Source: Anaerolineales bacterium (GTDB lineage: Bacteria; Chloroflexota; Anaerolineae; Anaerolineales; UBA4823). From it: a stretch of DNA of 64,000 bases. Both the position numbers and the translations under genes were made by a program. Shown here piece after piece: positions 54,290 through 64,000 of this stretch; within the stretch, counting starts at the first letter, position 1, and every line of letters starts with the position of its first letter. The DNA is taken from positions 1-64,000 of the forward strand of contig JAFGJM010000002.1 in NCBI GenBank assembly GCA_016929095.1, written 5' to 3'. The notes beneath the pieces were generated by a model. It had not been told where the DNA came from, searched no databases, and saw only the letters and a list, made by a program, of their open reading frames with translations.

Positions 54290-54754
54290 TCACTTTACAT
54301 CACTGTAAGTTAAATAACGATTTATGAAAAAATTCCAAAACATCACTACAACCACAGCAATCGCCAGAGAAATATTATGCCCCCAAAACGCAGGCGTTAA
54401 TGGTAAATATCCGGAATAATTACTCGCTTCAAAATACTTAGGTAACCGTTCTGCGAAAAAAGCAAATAATGGAGTCCGTATGATCAACCCGATCACATTG
54501 ATTATTGAAAACTCTAACAGTTGTCGTACTACCGGTTTTGAACGCGAATCGGGGTAAGTCCAGAAACGATTCCACAGGAAATTACTTATTACCGCAACAG
54601 AAAATGAAATCACACTGGCCACCACTTCATTGACCGAAAAAAAACCGGACAACAGGTTGAATATACCAAAATCAACCACTGCACCAATAACGCCAACCAC
54701 TGCAAACTTTAAAAAGCGTGTTCGTTCCCGAGGGTTGACTAAAATTGAAATCAT
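54290..54754 (-). CDS. GtrA family membrane protein
   Basis: A 154-residue protein with four membrane segments ([41 protein letters not shown] and two later). GtrA proteins help move lipid-linked sugars across the membrane or are linked to polysaccharide and teichoic-acid glycosylation. It overlaps the 3' end of the UXS-like gene by four bases (ATGA), so translation is coupled; the pairing suggests a shared role in envelope glycan synthesis. Confidence 0.9.
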   Translation of the reverse strand: MISILVNPRERTRFLKFAVVGVIGAVVDFGIFNLLSGFFSVNEVVASVISFSVAVISNFLWNRFWTYPDSRSKPVVRQLLEFSIINVIGLIIRTPLFAFFAERLPKYFEASNYSGYLPLTPAFWGHNISLAIAVVVVMFWNFFINRYLTYSDVK

Positions 54755-55710
54755 GAAATACCCAATTTGCTTTTAAAAAAGGGAATTGTACGCAAGAGAC
54801 CCTCATCGAGAGATACCTTTGGAGTCCACCCTAATACATCCAAAGCTCGTGTAATGTCTGGTTGGCGGCGTTGCGGATCTCCCTCCAATCTTTCATCAGG
54901 CTTATAGGTAATTCCACTAGGATTACCCGTCAAGCGGTTTATCGTGGTGGCAAATTCATTGATCGTAGTTTCTACCGGATTTCCAATATTCACCGGATAA
55001 TGTTCAGAAGAATACAATAATCGGACAATACCTTCAATTAAATCATCCGCATAACAAAAGCTTCTCGTTTGAGTTCCATCGCCATAAATAGTTAAAGGTT
55101 CTCCTCGTAAAGCCTGCTGTAAAAAATTGGGAACCACCCGGCCATCATCAAGATGCATCCTCGGCCCATATGTATTGAAAATTCTCACAATTCGTGTATC
55201 GATATCGTGGAAGCGGTGATATGCCATCGTCAGAGCTTCTGCGAATCGCTTCGCTTCATCATATACAGACCGTGCACCGATGGGGTCAACATGACCATAA
55301 TACGATTCGGATTGCGGATGCTCCAAAGGATCACCGTAGATTTCACTGGTAGAAGCAAGTAAAAATTTAGCCCCATGCGCCCGCGCCAATCCCAGGGTAT
55401 TGTGGGTTCCTAACGCGCCGGCTTTCATGGTTTGAATGGGAAGATTAACATACCCATAAGGCGACTTTGGATTTGGGCTGGCGGGTGAAGCAAAATGTAA
55501 TACCGCATCGATTTTTCCGGGTACAAAAATAAAATTGGAGACATCATGGCGAATGAATAAAAAGTTCGGATTCCCCGCTAAATGCGCCAGGTTATTGGGA
55601 TCGCCCGTAATGAAATTGTCCATTCCAACCACCGAATGACCTTCTTGGATCAATCGGTCGCATAGATGAGAGCCTAGAAACCCGGCTGCGCCAGTAATCA
55701 ATATTCTCAT
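54751..55710 (-). CDS. NAD-dependent epimerase/UDP-glucuronate decarboxylase-like
   Basis: A 319-residue extended short-chain dehydrogenase. The N-terminus [20 protein letters not shown] binds NAD. The catalytic set is [15 protein letters not shown] (Ser/Thr) and [13 protein letters not shown] (Tyr-x3-Lys), and [21 protein letters not shown] is typical of UDP-xylose synthase (UXS). The preference for UDP-glucuronate cannot be proven from sequence; dTDP-glucose dehydratases are related. The ATG at 55710 gives the standard N-terminus. It follows the G5 lipoprotein by 11 bases and leads into gtrA. Confidence 0.88.
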   Translation of the reverse strand: MRILITGAAGFLGSHLCDRLIQEGHSVVGMDNFITGDPNNLAHLAGNPNFLFIRHDVSNFIFVPGKIDAVLHFASPASPNPKSPYGYVNLPIQTMKAGALGTHNTLGLARAHGAKFLLASTSEIYGDPLEHPQSESYYGHVDPIGARSVYDEAKRFAEALTMAYHRFHDIDTRIVRIFNTYGPRMHLDDGRVVPNFLQQALRGEPLTIYGDGTQTRSFCYADDLIEGIVRLLYSSEHYPVNIGNPVETTINEFATTINRLTGNPSGITYKPDERLEGDPQRRQPDITRALDVLGWTPKVSLDEGLLRTIPFFKSKLGIS

Positions 55711-55721
55711 GATTGTTTTCC

Positions 55722-57374
55722 TTACTCCGCAATCACCCACAATAAGCGGCTGGTTAATCCATCACCGGTAATTTGATAACTATCGCTGGTATTTTCGCCG
55801 GTTTTAATAAACCATATGTTCCCTTGATATAAGATTGCCACCGCATAATTACTTTGCTCATCGAATACTGCTGGCGACCAGACCATCTGTTGTGGTTCAA
55901 GCCCTGGTTGCCCCTCTGGAGGAAATAATGTTTTCTGATTAGAACCATCGCGATCGATCACAACCAGACGGTACCGGCTGTTATCGCTTTGTTCCGGAAA
56001 GATCGCCTGTAAAAATGCGACTTGAAAAGAATCACCACTGTTTGAGGTGCTTTGAACAGGTGATACTGCAGGATAAGCAAACATACCGGTATTTTGAAAA
56101 AGGCTGATTAACATCCTGTTCTCTAAGAAAAGCGCCGATAAATTAAAAACGGGCGATTCTTCCTGAGAAGTTAATCCTTCTTGAGGCATATGATTCACCG
56201 AATAGATCGTTGATCCATCTGGAGACCACGTAACCGGCGGAATCCATGCCCAATCGCTACGGGTTTGTAATGGCAATATATCGAATAATGGTGTGAGGGT
56301 TCCATTTTCCAAATCAACAGTGCCAATGCCATCTGGTCGTGAATAAAGCAAAGAGTTAGTGCCGGGTTGCCATGCAAAGGTAGTCCCCCACCAGCCATAA
56401 ACACCGCCTGAATTCGGTTCAATAATGGTCGTCTTTTTTGAAAGCCATCCATTGGCGCTCACGTTCACGGAAATTAAATCGTTGTTTGCTTGCCAGCCGG
56501 GTGCAGTCGTTCTGGGTTCAACCGTGGAGTACAAAACTGTGGTCGACGATAGTCCAGGCTTCCAATCCGCGAAATGAATGATATTTTCCGCCTCGAGATC
56601 GATGGGTTCCTCGGTGTCTTTGCCGGAAGTTATATGCAGCGCCCACAGAGAATTGATCTGTCCGTCCTCATCGCTGCGCCGTGTAAATAACAACCACTCC
56701 CCGTTATCTGAAATGCTGAAAATTCTACCATCTAGATCGCCGGTAGAAATTAACAGTTTCCGATTGGTGGTTGTATTTTCCATCATCCAGGCATTTCCCC
56801 CCACCAAATATAAAAGCCGTCCGGGAATTGCAATGGGCGAGAAAGGTGATTGAACGCCAACCATGATAATTTCCGGCACAGCTTCTCGTATTACTTTCTG
56901 ACTGGCGACTTGTTGTTTGGTCATTTCTACCCCATCCTCATAAAGATGCCGGTATGTGATCTCCACCAGCCCATTTTCCCCTTTTTGCGCCAGCATGGTT
57001 TCCTGTTCGGGAAGTGATTCTGTTTGCAACACTCTGCGTTCAAAAGGTACCGTTACTTCTTCCACAGTGAAAGCTTCCTTAACCCGGACGATTTTAATTT
57101 CAAGATCGGGAATAATTTTACTTGCCAGATCAGGTTCCACCCGGTCTAAATCCCCCAGTGATAAACCAGAAGCCTGAATTGCTTGTTCGATATTGCTTCC
57201 GTCAGGTACTTCGATGTGGTATATTTTCCCATCGGCGTTAACGTTGACCCCCACAAGCGCCTGAGGTGTGGTGGTAGTCACACACCCAGAGAGTAAAAAA
57301 AGGGATAATATTATGCTGATTGAAAAAATCACCCGATAAACCGAGTGGTATAATCTCAACTTGAATGCCGTCAT
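55722..57374 (-). CDS. Lipoprotein with G5 domain and beta-propeller
   Basis: A 550-residue exported lipoprotein. The signal ([20 protein letters not shown] then [10 protein letters not shown]) has a clear lipobox with the lipid Cys in LSGC. Residues ~60-150 are a G5-type domain ([15 protein letters not shown]... [17 protein letters not shown]). The rest holds WD40/TolB-like blades with motifs such as [19 protein letters not shown] and [12 protein letters not shown], and W-rich repeats. G5 domains bind glycan or zinc in other exported proteins. The start at 57374 fits the signal peptide; an ATG 18 bases earlier is possible. A TACAAT box ends eight bases before it. It is divergent from scpB. 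Confidence 0.85.
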   Translation of the reverse strand: MTAFKLRLYHSVYRVIFSISIILSLFLLSGCVTTTTPQALVGVNVNADGKIYHIEVPDGSNIEQAIQASGLSLGDLDRVEPDLASKIIPDLEIKIVRVKEAFTVEEVTVPFERRVLQTESLPEQETMLAQKGENGLVEITYRHLYEDGVEMTKQQVASQKVIREAVPEIIMVGVQSPFSPIAIPGRLLYLVGGNAWMMENTTTNRKLLISTGDLDGRIFSISDNGEWLLFTRRSDEDGQINSLWALHITSGKDTEEPIDLEAENIIHFADWKPGLSSTTVLYSTVEPRTTAPGWQANNDLISVNVSANGWLSKKTTIIEPNSGGVYGWWGTTFAWQPGTNSLLYSRPDGIGTVDLENGTLTPLFDILPLQTRSDWAWIPPVTWSPDGSTIYSVNHMPQEGLTSQEESPVFNLSALFLENRMLISLFQNTGMFAYPAVSPVQSTSNSGDSFQVAFLQAIFPEQSDNSRYRLVVIDRDGSNQKTLFPPEGQPGLEPQQMVWSPAVFDEQSNYAVAILYQGNIWFIKTGENTSDSYQITGDGLTSRLLWVIAE

Positions 57375-57382
57375 AGAGATAA

Positions 57383-57388
57383 ATTGTA
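57383..57388 (-). promoter_or_regulatory. Candidate -10 box of G5 lipoprotein (leaderless)
   Basis: On the minus strand TACAAT ends eight bases before the ATG at 57374. Confidence 0.35.
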
Positions 57389-57395
57389 TCATAGC

Positions 57396-57959
57396 ATGGA
57401 TAAATCTAATCCTATAGAGAGTAATACAAATATCACCAGCTTATTGGAAGCGTTATTGTTCGTTGCCCCGGGAGCAACCCTGATATCACAACTGGCCACC
57501 GCCTTGGAAATACCTGTTGCAGAAGTTGAGGCGGGTTTGCTTCAACTGGAACAGCAATTACTCAATTCCGATCAAATGCGAGGGCTACGGTTACAAAGGC
57601 ATCATGGACGGGTGCAATTAACCACTCCGCCTGAAGCAGCTCCCGTTATCGAACGCTTTCTTGGACTGGAGGCTTCATCGCGCTTGAGCCGAGCTAGCCT
57701 GGAAACTCTGGCCATTGTAGCCTACAAAGAACCGGTTACACGCCCCCAAATCGATGCTATTCGGGGTGTTAGCAGCGACGGGGTGATTAAAAACCTATTG
57801 AGTAAGGGTTTAATCCAAGAAATCGGAAGAGCCGAAGCCCCCGGAAGACCCATCTTATATTGCACGACTTCCGATTTCCTGCAACATTTCGGTTTAAACT
57901 CATTGGAAGAATTGCCTCCCTTACCGGAGATGGATGAAGAAACATCAGTAACTGCTTGA
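57396..57959 (+). CDS. scpB: Segregation and condensation protein B
   Basis: The kleisin-associated winged-helix protein of the SMC complex. The 187 residues have two winged-helix domains: LLEALLFVAPGATLISQLA and ETLAIVAYKEPVTRPQIDAIRGVSSDGVI are both standard. The ATG at 57396 (MDKSNPIES) was chosen over an in-frame TTG 12 bases earlier. scpA is not upstream here, as it usually is; a G5 lipoprotein gene faces the other way instead. smc is at 30.6-34.2 kb. Confidence 0.95.
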   Translation: MDKSNPIESNTNITSLLEALLFVAPGATLISQLATALEIPVAEVEAGLLQLEQQLLNSDQMRGLRLQRHHGRVQLTTPPEAAPVIERFLGLEASSRLSRASLETLAIVAYKEPVTRPQIDAIRGVSSDGVIKNLLSKGLIQEIGRAEAPGRPILYCTTSDFLQHFGLNSLEELPPLPEMDEETSVTA

Positions 57960-58027
57960 ATGGCATTAAATCACTAAAAATATATTTGATGCGCTTCAAA
58001 GATCACACCCGATTACCCCGCTTGAGA

Positions 58028-58033
58028 TATAAT
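58028..58033 (+). promoter_or_regulatory. Candidate -10 box of rluB-type gene (leaderless)
   Basis: TATAAT ends eight bases before the ATG at 58042, and no Shine-Dalgarno is present. Confidence 0.5.
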
Positions 58034-58041
58034 AATATTCT

Positions 58042-58752
58042 ATGGAGGAGCGATTACAAAAAATTTTAGCTCGCACCGGATATGGCTCCCGCCGGACTTG
58101 CGAAGAATTGATAAAATCTGGACGGGTGCAGGTTAATGGATTGGTTGCCAAATTAGGGGAAAAAGCAGATCCAATGAATGACCGTATTCTGGTCGATGAT
58201 CAGATTGTATCTGATAACCAAAAGTTGATTTATGTAGCGTTATACAAACCACGCGGCGTTCTTTCTACTACCCAATCTCAGGATCAAAGACTTACCGTTA
58301 GAGACTTGGTGGATCTTCCCGACAGGCTTTACCCTGTAGGCAGGTTAGATTTTGATAGTGAAGGTTTGATAATTATGACCAATGATGGTGAATTAGCAAA
58401 CCGCATTACTCATCCGCGTTATGGCCATGAAAAAGAATACAGAGTACTGGTATCTAAACGACCTGATGATATGCAAATTAACACATGGCGGCGGGGTGTT
58501 GTCCTGGAGGATGGTTTTCGAACGGCGCCTACTCAAGTCTCCTTCGAATCCACCCATGGTAAAGGGGCATGGTTAAGGGTAATCTTGCGTGAGGGCAGAA
58601 AACGACAAATTCGTCAGGTCGGCGTAACTTTAGGATTACCTGTGGTAAAAATAATTCGAATACGCATTGGTAACATTCTTATTGGTGCATTAAAACCAAA
58701 ACAATGGCGTTATCTCTCTGAAGCTGAAATAAATGCATTAAAAACATCATAA
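58042..58752 (+). CDS. rluB: Ribosomal large subunit pseudouridine synthase B type
   Basis: Makes pseudouridine in 23S rRNA. The 236-residue protein has an S4 RNA-binding N-terminus (MEERLQKILARTGYGSRRTC) and the catalytic domain with YPVGRLDFDSEGLIIMTNDG, where the Asp in GRLD is the nucleophile, and LREGRKRQIRQV at the end. RluB, RluE, RluF and RsuA are close relatives; the S4 domain and adjacency to scpB favour RluB. It lies 82 bases after scpB and 32 before the GT39-like gene. Confidence 0.9.
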   Translation: MEERLQKILARTGYGSRRTCEELIKSGRVQVNGLVAKLGEKADPMNDRILVDDQIVSDNQKLIYVALYKPRGVLSTTQSQDQRLTVRDLVDLPDRLYPVGRLDFDSEGLIIMTNDGELANRITHPRYGHEKEYRVLVSKRPDDMQINTWRRGVVLEDGFRTAPTQVSFESTHGKGAWLRVILREGRKRQIRQVGVTLGLPVVKIIRIRIGNILIGALKPKQWRYLSEAEINALKTS

Positions 58753-58784
58753 AAATTACAGCACACTTTAATTGAGGACTTTCC

Positions 58785-61700
58785 ATGCTTAATAACGAAA
58801 CATCCAAACAATCCTGGTTAGAGTATCCATTATCTTCATGGTTTAAGCTCAATTGGGAGACGATCATTTTCATTCTCCTCTTGATATTGGGTGTTTTTAG
58901 CCGGTTTTACGACCTGGAAACGCGCGTCATGAGTCATGATGAAACCTCGCATGTGTACTTCTCCTGGCGTTTGGAACAAGGCATGGGATACCAACATGAT
59001 CCCGTGACGCATGGACCTTTACAGTTTCACCTGGTCGCTCTCTCTTACTTCCTTTTTGGGGACAATGATTTTACTGCCCGCATTCCAGCCGCAATATTTA
59101 GTGTAGGTACCATCGCTTTTATGTGGTTTTATCGGCGCTACCTGGGTAGAGTTGGCGCCTTGGTCGCCGCGCTTCTGTTCCTCATCTCACCGTATTTTCT
59201 TTATTATGGTCGGTATGTGCGCAATGAAGCTTTTTGCGGTTTGTTTGGCGTTATGACCATATGGGCAGTCTTAAGATATTTAGATACCGGTTTATCACGC
59301 TTTCTTCTATTCCTGACCATTATCACCTCTATGCAATTTGCTACGAAAGAAACGGCTTTTATTTACACCGCGCAAGTTTTAATTTTTCTGGGACTTTTTC
59401 TGGTTTATCGGGTATCAAAACAGTATTGGGGGAATGCAAACGATCGTAATATCTTTTTGATCATGCTCATCGTTGCCTTTGTCCTTTTAGGTGCCGGAGG
59501 CGTGGGGCATATTGCCTTTCCTGGGGAAAATGTCTCGAGTGTTATCGATGATGCCACACCCGGCGTGCCTGGTGAAGCGATTAACCCAGGCGCTTTGTCA
59601 GAAAACAATGTGTTACCACTTACCTTGATCATCCTGGGAGTCATTGCCGGCTTGATCAGTTTGGTATTCTTGATCCATGGTTTCACCTGGAAGAAGCTCT
59701 GCCAGGAACGATCATTTGATATGATTATTGTGCTGCTCACCATGGTGATGCCCATGCTGGCTCCCTTTCCGGTGGGGTTATTAGGTTACAACCCTATCGA
59801 TTATCAAAATTCCCAGAGTATTTTATTTGACGGCATTTTTGGAATTTTATTGGTGGTTTGCGCCGTGGTTATAGGTTTGCTATGGAATTCCCGCCTGTGG
59901 TTGACCAATGCCGCGGCTTTTTATGGTATCTTCGTTGTTTTATATACTACGTTTTTCACCAATGGCTTTGGGATTGTAACAGGGCTGTTTGGTTCGCTGG
60001 GATATTGGCTCGAGCAGCAAGGAGTGGAAAGAGGCAGCCAACCCTGGTATTTCTACATTGGATTACAAATTCCGGTTTATGAATATCTTCCATTTATTGG
60101 GATGATAACCGGTTTTATCATGGGTATCCGCCGATTTTTGCGGTCTAATAAAACGCCTTCACAAAATGAAACGCCGGAACTAACTACCACCTCTCTTTTG
60201 AACGATTCTTCTGAAGCCACTTTCTTTTGGTTGTTGAGTTTCTGGAGCATCACCAGTATTGTTGCCTACACCTATGCAGGTGAGAAAATGCCCTGGCTGA
60301 CCCTTCACATCGCATTACCCTTGATCTTGTTTACAGCCTGGGCAATTGGGAAAATCATCGAAAATATCGATTGGCATGCCTTTATCAGCCAAAAAGGTGT
60401 CTTAGTTATTTTATTATTGCCTGTATTTTTTGCCAGTGGATTGGGAGTCATAGGAAGTTTATTTGGCGTGGAGCTTCCCTTTCAGGGCAAAGAATTGGAA
60501 CAATTGAGAGCCACCAGTACATTTTTGGGCAGCCTGATATTTCTCATCGTCAGCGGATATGGTTTAACCATGCTTATCAAAGAATGGCAGCCGCAGCAAT
60601 TTTCTCGCGTGATCGGATTATTTTGCTTTGCATTATTAGCCATCCTCACAGCTCGAACTGCGATCATGGCTGCTTTTATTAATTACGATTACGCGACGGA
60701 ATACCTTGTCTATGCCCACTCGGCGAGAGGCCCAAAAGAAGCCCTGGAACAAATTGAAGAAATTTCCCGCCGCACCACCGACGGACTGGCTTTAGAAATC
60801 GCCTACGACAATGAAACTACCTACCCCTATTGGTGGTATTTTCGAAATTACTCCCACCAAAATTACTACGCAGATACCCCTTCGAAAGAATTGAGAAACT
60901 CTCCCGTCATTCTTGTTGGAGACGCGAACTACGGGAAGATCGAGCCGATTGTCGGCCAGGCTTTTTATCAATTCGATTATATCCGCCTTTGGTGGCCAAA
61001 CCAGGATTATTTCAACTTGAACTGGCAGCGTATATCTGAGGCTTTATCCAATCCACAAACGAGAGTAGCTCTGTACAATATCTGGTTGAATCGGGATTAC
61101 AGCCTTTATGCAACGCTTACCCAAAAAGACATGAGTTTGCCCAATTGGGACCCCGCTGCTCGTATGCGGCTTTATATAAGAAAAGATATAGTCGCAAAAA
61201 TGTGGAATTACGGTACCAGTATCGCACCCGAGGATGTCATAGCCGATCCTTATGAGGGGAAACAGGTTACTCTGACCGCCGATAAAGTGATCGGCTCGTT
61301 TGGGGTGGAATCAGGTCAATTCCAAAGGCCTCGCGATATCGCCATTGCACCCGATGGCAGTCTATTTGTCGCCGATACCGAAAATAACCGCATTCAACAC
61401 CTGGACGCACAAGGGAATGTACTCCACGTTTGGGGAAGTTTTGCAGATGTGAGTGTTGGTGAAGCGCCTGGCGGTACTTTTAACCAGCCTTGGGGTATCG
61501 CTGTCTCATCAGATGGCATGGTCTACGTAGCGGATACCTGGAATCACCGCATTCAAATGTTCACCAGCGAGGGGGAATTTATCACCATGTGGGGAACACT
61601 GGGACAATCTGATTCGCTTTATTCATTCTGGGGACCGCGCGATGTGGCAGTGTCTGAAGATGGAAATGTATACGTTACCGATACCGGCAATAAACGGATC

Positions 61701-62186
61701 GTCGTTTACGATAGGGATGGACTGCCAATCACCCAATTTGGGGAATCAGGTTTGCTGCCCGGTCAATTTGATGAACCGGTTGGCATTGCCATTGGCAGCG
61801 CCGGACAAATTTATGTCGCTGATACATGGAATCAACGTATCCAGGAATTTTTGCCCGATGAATCGGGTGTTTATAGTTCGATAAATCAATGGGATTTGTC
61901 TGCCTGGTATGGACAATCGTTGGATAATAAACCGTACATAACCGTAGATTCTAGCGACAATGTTTTTGCAGTTGATCCGGAAAGTTACCGTGTATTGGTC
62001 TTCACGGGTCAGGGCGAATTTATTCAATATTGGGGAGATTACGGCACAGGCGATGATAGTTTTGGACTGCCCGCGTCGATTGTCATTGACGAGAATGGAG
62101 ACGCATGGGTAACCGATGCCGGGAACAGCCGTATTATGCATTTCGACCTTTCATTACCGTCTCAAGTTGATGAGATTTCTCCATAA
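58785..62186 (+). CDS. TIGR03663-type GT39-like membrane protein fused to NHL beta-propeller
   Basis: An 1133-residue protein in two halves. The first ~640 residues are about 13 membrane segments with the GT-C type loop MSHDETSHVYFSWRLEQGMG and HGPLQFHLVALSYFLFGDNDF, where the Asp-Glu pair fits PMT-like glycosyltransferases. The last ~300 residues are NHL repeats (for example RPRDIAIAPDGSLFVADTENN and later HRIQMF-type units), which form a six-bladed propeller outside the cell. TIGR03663 proteins occur in archaea and Chloroflexota; the propeller may position acceptor glycan or protein. GAGGA precedes the ATG. It is not a cleaved lipoprotein. Confidence 0.85.
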   Translation: MLNNETSKQSWLEYPLSSWFKLNWETIIFILLLILGVFSRFYDLETRVMSHDETSHVYFSWRLEQGMGYQHDPVTHGPLQFHLVALSYFLFGDNDFTARIPAAIFSVGTIAFMWFYRRYLGRVGALVAALLFLISPYFLYYGRYVRNEAFCGLFGVMTIWAVLRYLDTGLSRFLLFLTIITSMQFATKETAFIYTAQVLIFLGLFLVYRVSKQYWGNANDRNIFLIMLIVAFVLLGAGGVGHIAFPGENVSSVIDDATPGVPGEAINPGALSENNVLPLTLIILGVIAGLISLVFLIHGFTWKKLCQERSFDMIIVLLTMVMPMLAPFPVGLLGYNPIDYQNSQSILFDGIFGILLVVCAVVIGLLWNSRLWLTNAAAFYGIFVVLYTTFFTNGFGIVTGLFGSLGYWLEQQGVERGSQPWYFYIGLQIPVYEYLPFIGMITGFIMGIRRFLRSNKTPSQNETPELTTTSLLNDSSEATFFWLLSFWSITSIVAYTYAGEKMPWLTLHIALPLILFTAWAIGKIIENIDWHAFISQKGVLVILLLPVFFASGLGVIGSLFGVELPFQGKELEQLRATSTFLGSLIFLIVSGYGLTMLIKEWQPQQFSRVIGLFCFALLAILTARTAIMAAFINYDYATEYLVYAHSARGPKEALEQIEEISRRTTDGLALEIAYDNETTYPYWWYFRNYSHQNYYADTPSKELRNSPVILVGDANYGKIEPIVGQAFYQFDYIRLWWPNQDYFNLNWQRISEALSNPQTRVALYNIWLNRDYSLYATLTQKDMSLPNWDPAARMRLYIRKDIVAKMWNYGTSIAPEDVIADPYEGKQVTLTADKVIGSFGVESGQFQRPRDIAIAPDGSLFVADTENNRIQHLDAQGNVLHVWGSFADVSVGEAPGGTFNQPWGIAVSSDGMVYVADTWNHRIQMFTSEGEFITMWGTLGQSDSLYSFWGPRDVAVSEDGNVYVTDTGNKRIVVYDRDGLPITQFGESGLLPGQFDEPVGIAIGSAGQIYVADTWNQRIQEFLPDESGVYSSINQWDLSAWYGQSLDNKPYITVDSSDNVFAVDPESYRVLVFTGQGEFIQYWGDYGTGDDSFGLPASIVIDENGDAWVTDAGNSRIMHFDLSLPSQVDEISP

Positions 62187-62248
62187 CGAACCGCATCCAT
62201 ATTCACCATTATTCAACAGGTTTTCACCTAAAGAAAGAGGCAATTTGA

Positions 62249-63394
62249 ATGAAACTGCATGAATATCAATCAAAACAAATTTTTGCCAAACATGGAATAC
62301 CCATTCCAAAAGGGAGAATCGCATCCACCGCGGAGGAAGCCAAACACATTGCCGAAGAATTGGGAAAACGTGTGGTCATCAAATCTCAAGTTCTGGTTGG
62401 CGGCCGGGGCAAAGCGGGTGGAATCCGTTTGGCAAAAAGCCCTGATGAAAGCGAAGACATCGCCGCCGAAATTCTTTCTATGGAGATCAAAGGATTGCCT
62501 GTCAGGAAAGTGTTAGTAGATGAAGCCGCCAGTATCGATAAAGAAATTTACCTGGGTATCACCAATGATCGGGCGGCGCGTAAACCGGTCATGATGGCTT
62601 CCGCAGCTGGAGGCGTAGAGATCGAAGAAGTGGCTCGACAAACTCCCGAAAAAATCATTAAAGTGCATATCGACCCTCTGTTAGGACTGCGCGATTATCA
62701 GGCGAGAGATATTGCCGGATGCATCGATCTGCCTCGCGAATTATGGCGCCATTTTGGTCAAATTGCCAATGGCTTATGGCTGGCTTATACAGGTTGCGAT
62801 GCAACCCTGGCTGAAATCAACCCGTTGGTCATCACCTCGGAAAATAAATTACTGGCGCTGGATGGGAAAATGGTTCTGGACGATAACGCCTTGTTCCGCC
62901 ATTCTGATTTAGCGGATATGCGCGACTTGGATATTGAAGCTCAATCGGAGATTGAGGCACGCAAATATGGCTTATCTTTCATTAAACTAGATGGGAATAT
63001 CGGATGCATGGTCAATGGCGCCGGATTAGCCATGACCACTATGGATATCATCAAATTGTATGGCGGTGAACCGGCAAATTTCCTGGATATCGGCGGGGGA
63101 GCCAGCGCCGAAAAGGTGGCCGCGGCATTCCGCATCATCCTCTCCGATCCAAACGTAAAAGCGATTTTACTCAATGTGTTCGGTGGCATCACTCGCGGCG
63201 ATGAAGTCGCTCGTGGAATTCTATCCGCTATGAACGATGTTAAAACCCAAATTCCCATGGTTGTCCGTTTGGTCGGGACGAATGCCGAAGAAGGGCGTCA
63301 AATCCTGGCTGGCGCAAGCATGATTACTGCCGAGACTTTGGTGGAGGCTGCCAAAAAATCGGTCGCTTTAGCAAAAGGAGAGGCTGTTCAATGA
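62249..63394 (+). CDS. sucC: Succinyl-CoA ligase (ADP/GDP-forming), beta subunit
   Basis: Makes ATP or GTP from succinyl-CoA in the TCA cycle, or runs backward for biosynthesis. The 381 residues start [20 protein letters not shown] and have an ATP-grasp region ([20 protein letters not shown]), [22 protein letters not shown] and the [14 protein letters not shown]-type CoA/phosphate segment [22 protein letters not shown] precedes the ATG. Its stop overlaps the sucD start by four bases. Confidence 0.97.
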   Translation: MKLHEYQSKQIFAKHGIPIPKGRIASTAEEAKHIAEELGKRVVIKSQVLVGGRGKAGGIRLAKSPDESEDIAAEILSMEIKGLPVRKVLVDEAASIDKEIYLGITNDRAARKPVMMASAAGGVEIEEVARQTPEKIIKVHIDPLLGLRDYQARDIAGCIDLPRELWRHFGQIANGLWLAYTGCDATLAEINPLVITSENKLLALDGKMVLDDNALFRHSDLADMRDLDIEAQSEIEARKYGLSFIKLDGNIGCMVNGAGLAMTTMDIIKLYGGEPANFLDIGGGASAEKVAAAFRIILSDPNVKAILLNVFGGITRGDEVARGILSAMNDVKTQIPMVVRLVGTNAEEGRQILAGASMITAETLVEAAKKSVALAKGEAVQ

Positions 63395-64000
63395 GCATCC
63401 TGGTCAATAAAAACACCCGATTACTTGTTCAAAATATCACCGGCAAAGAGGGCATCTTCCATACCAAACAAATGGTCGATTACGGAACAAATGTCGTTTC
63501 AGGCGTAACACCGGGAAAAGGCGGTGAATGGGTCTTGGACGGGAAGATACCTGTTTTTGATTCGGTCAAAGTCGCCGTAGAAGCAACCGGCGCCAATACC
63601 AGCGTGGTTTTTGTACCGGCACGGTTTGCCGCGGATGCATTATTCGAAGCAGCAGATGCCGGAATTCCCCTCATAATCTGCATCACCGAAGGCATTCCGG
63701 TTCAAGATATGATGCGCGTACGAAATTACCTGGACCAAAAAGGTGTCCGTTTGGTTGGTCCCAATTGCCCGGGTATTCTCACTCCTGGGGAAGCTAAAGT
63801 CGGCATCATCCCCGGCGACATTTCAATACCCGGCAACGTGGGAATTGTCTCCCGCTCCGGCACTCTCACCTACGAAGTACTATATGCATTAATGATGGCA
63901 AATATGGGCGTTAGCACTTGCCTGGGAATCGGCGGCGACCCCATAAACGGCACCAATTTTCTTGATGCCCTAGAGATGTTCGAAGCCGACCCACACACAG
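63391..64000 (+). CDS. sucD: Succinyl-CoA ligase alpha subunit (3' end outside window)
   Basis: The frame starts with ATGAGCATCC inside the sucC stop and is open to the window end, giving 203 residues. It reads [20 protein letters not shown] then [19 protein letters not shown], the CoA-binding start, and later [20 protein letters not shown] and [13 protein letters not shown], all typical. The catalytic His (expected near residue 245) lies beyond the window. sucC and sucD are co-translated. Confidence 0.97.
   Translation, partial: MSILVNKNTRLLVQNITGKEGIFHTKQMVDYGTNVVSGVTPGKGGEWVLDGKIPVFDSVKVAVEATGANTSVVFVPARFAADALFEAADAGIPLIICITEGIPVQDMMRVRNYLDQKGVRLVGPNCPGILTPGEAKVGIIPGDISIPGNVGIVSRSGTLTYEVLYALMMANMGVSTCLGIGGDPINGTNFLDALEMFEADPHT

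Overview
The window looks like chromosomal DNA of a non-photosynthetic member of the Chloroflexota, most likely an Anaerolineae-type anaerobic bacterium. This assignment is inference. It rests on the mix of families (Rex repressor, TIGR03960/TIGR03936 radical SAM pair, TIGR03663-type membrane protein, large Thr/Pro-rich exported proteins, a MreB-like gene at the end of the ATP synthase cluster), moderate-to-low GC by eye, and the absence of photosynthesis genes. No transposon, prophage, integrase or CRISPR array is visible. Almost everything is housekeeping or cell-envelope DNA, tightly packed into short operons.

Layout. 1-4.3 kb: end of an acidic-repeat/HhH/TPR protein, ndk, a radical SAM pair and tRNA-Arg(CCG). 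4.3-8.5 kb: a large lipoprotein converging on obg-nadD. 8.7-9.4 kb: rex with its own operator. 9.5-16 kb: an M42 peptidase, then atpA-atpG-atpD-atpC and a MreB-like gene; the FO genes and atpH are absent. 16.2-19.4 kb: yebC-ruvC-ruvA, inositol-phosphate synthase, tRNA-Pro(CGG). 19.5-25.4 kb: a class A PBP divergent from a glycoside hydrolase. 25.4-26.1 kb: two tandem DarA-like (PII-like) genes. 26.1-29.3 kb: AMMECR1, rpsF-ssb-rpsR and a PrsA/SurA-type foldase. 29.6-37.4 kb: ppk2 converging on moaC-moaD/E-thrC-rnc-smc. 37.5-42.1 kb: ftsY, prfB with its programmed +1 frameshift, and a GT-C-like membrane protein. 42.1-48.8 kb: tRNA-Leu(GAG), plsX, a NERD-like membrane protein, a pentapeptide protein, a C45-type hydrolase with an AraC regulator, and a long class II aldolase. 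49-50.7 kb: a helical protein followed by an SPFH-HTH fusion. 50.9-57.4 kb: rsmD, a UroD-like enzyme, a lone Mg-chelatase-type ATPase, GtrA, a UDP-sugar epimerase/decarboxylase and a G5/beta-propeller lipoprotein. 57.4-64 kb: scpB, rluB, a GT39-like/NHL fusion, sucC and the start of sucD.

How the genes work together. Chromosome maintenance (smc, scpB, ruvAC, ssb), translation (prfB, rpsF, rpsR, rsmD, rluB, obg, three tRNAs), protein export (ftsY, foldase), energy metabolism (F1-ATPase, sucCD, aldolase, ppk2, rex) and envelope building (PBP, plsX, GT-C proteins, GtrA, UXS-like enzyme, lipoproteins) are all represented.

Most notable items: (i) a MreB-like protein whose predicted ATP-hydrolysis residues are replaced; (ii) a nested structured leader over the rnc start codon that could be an RNase III self-regulation element; (iii) a MoaD-MoaE fusion with the sulfur-carrier Gly-Gly buried at the junction; (iv) an SPFH protein ending in an excisionase-type HTH domain, with a small helical partner; (v) a recurring promoter layout that predicts leaderless mRNAs, including a divergent moaC/ftsY pair.
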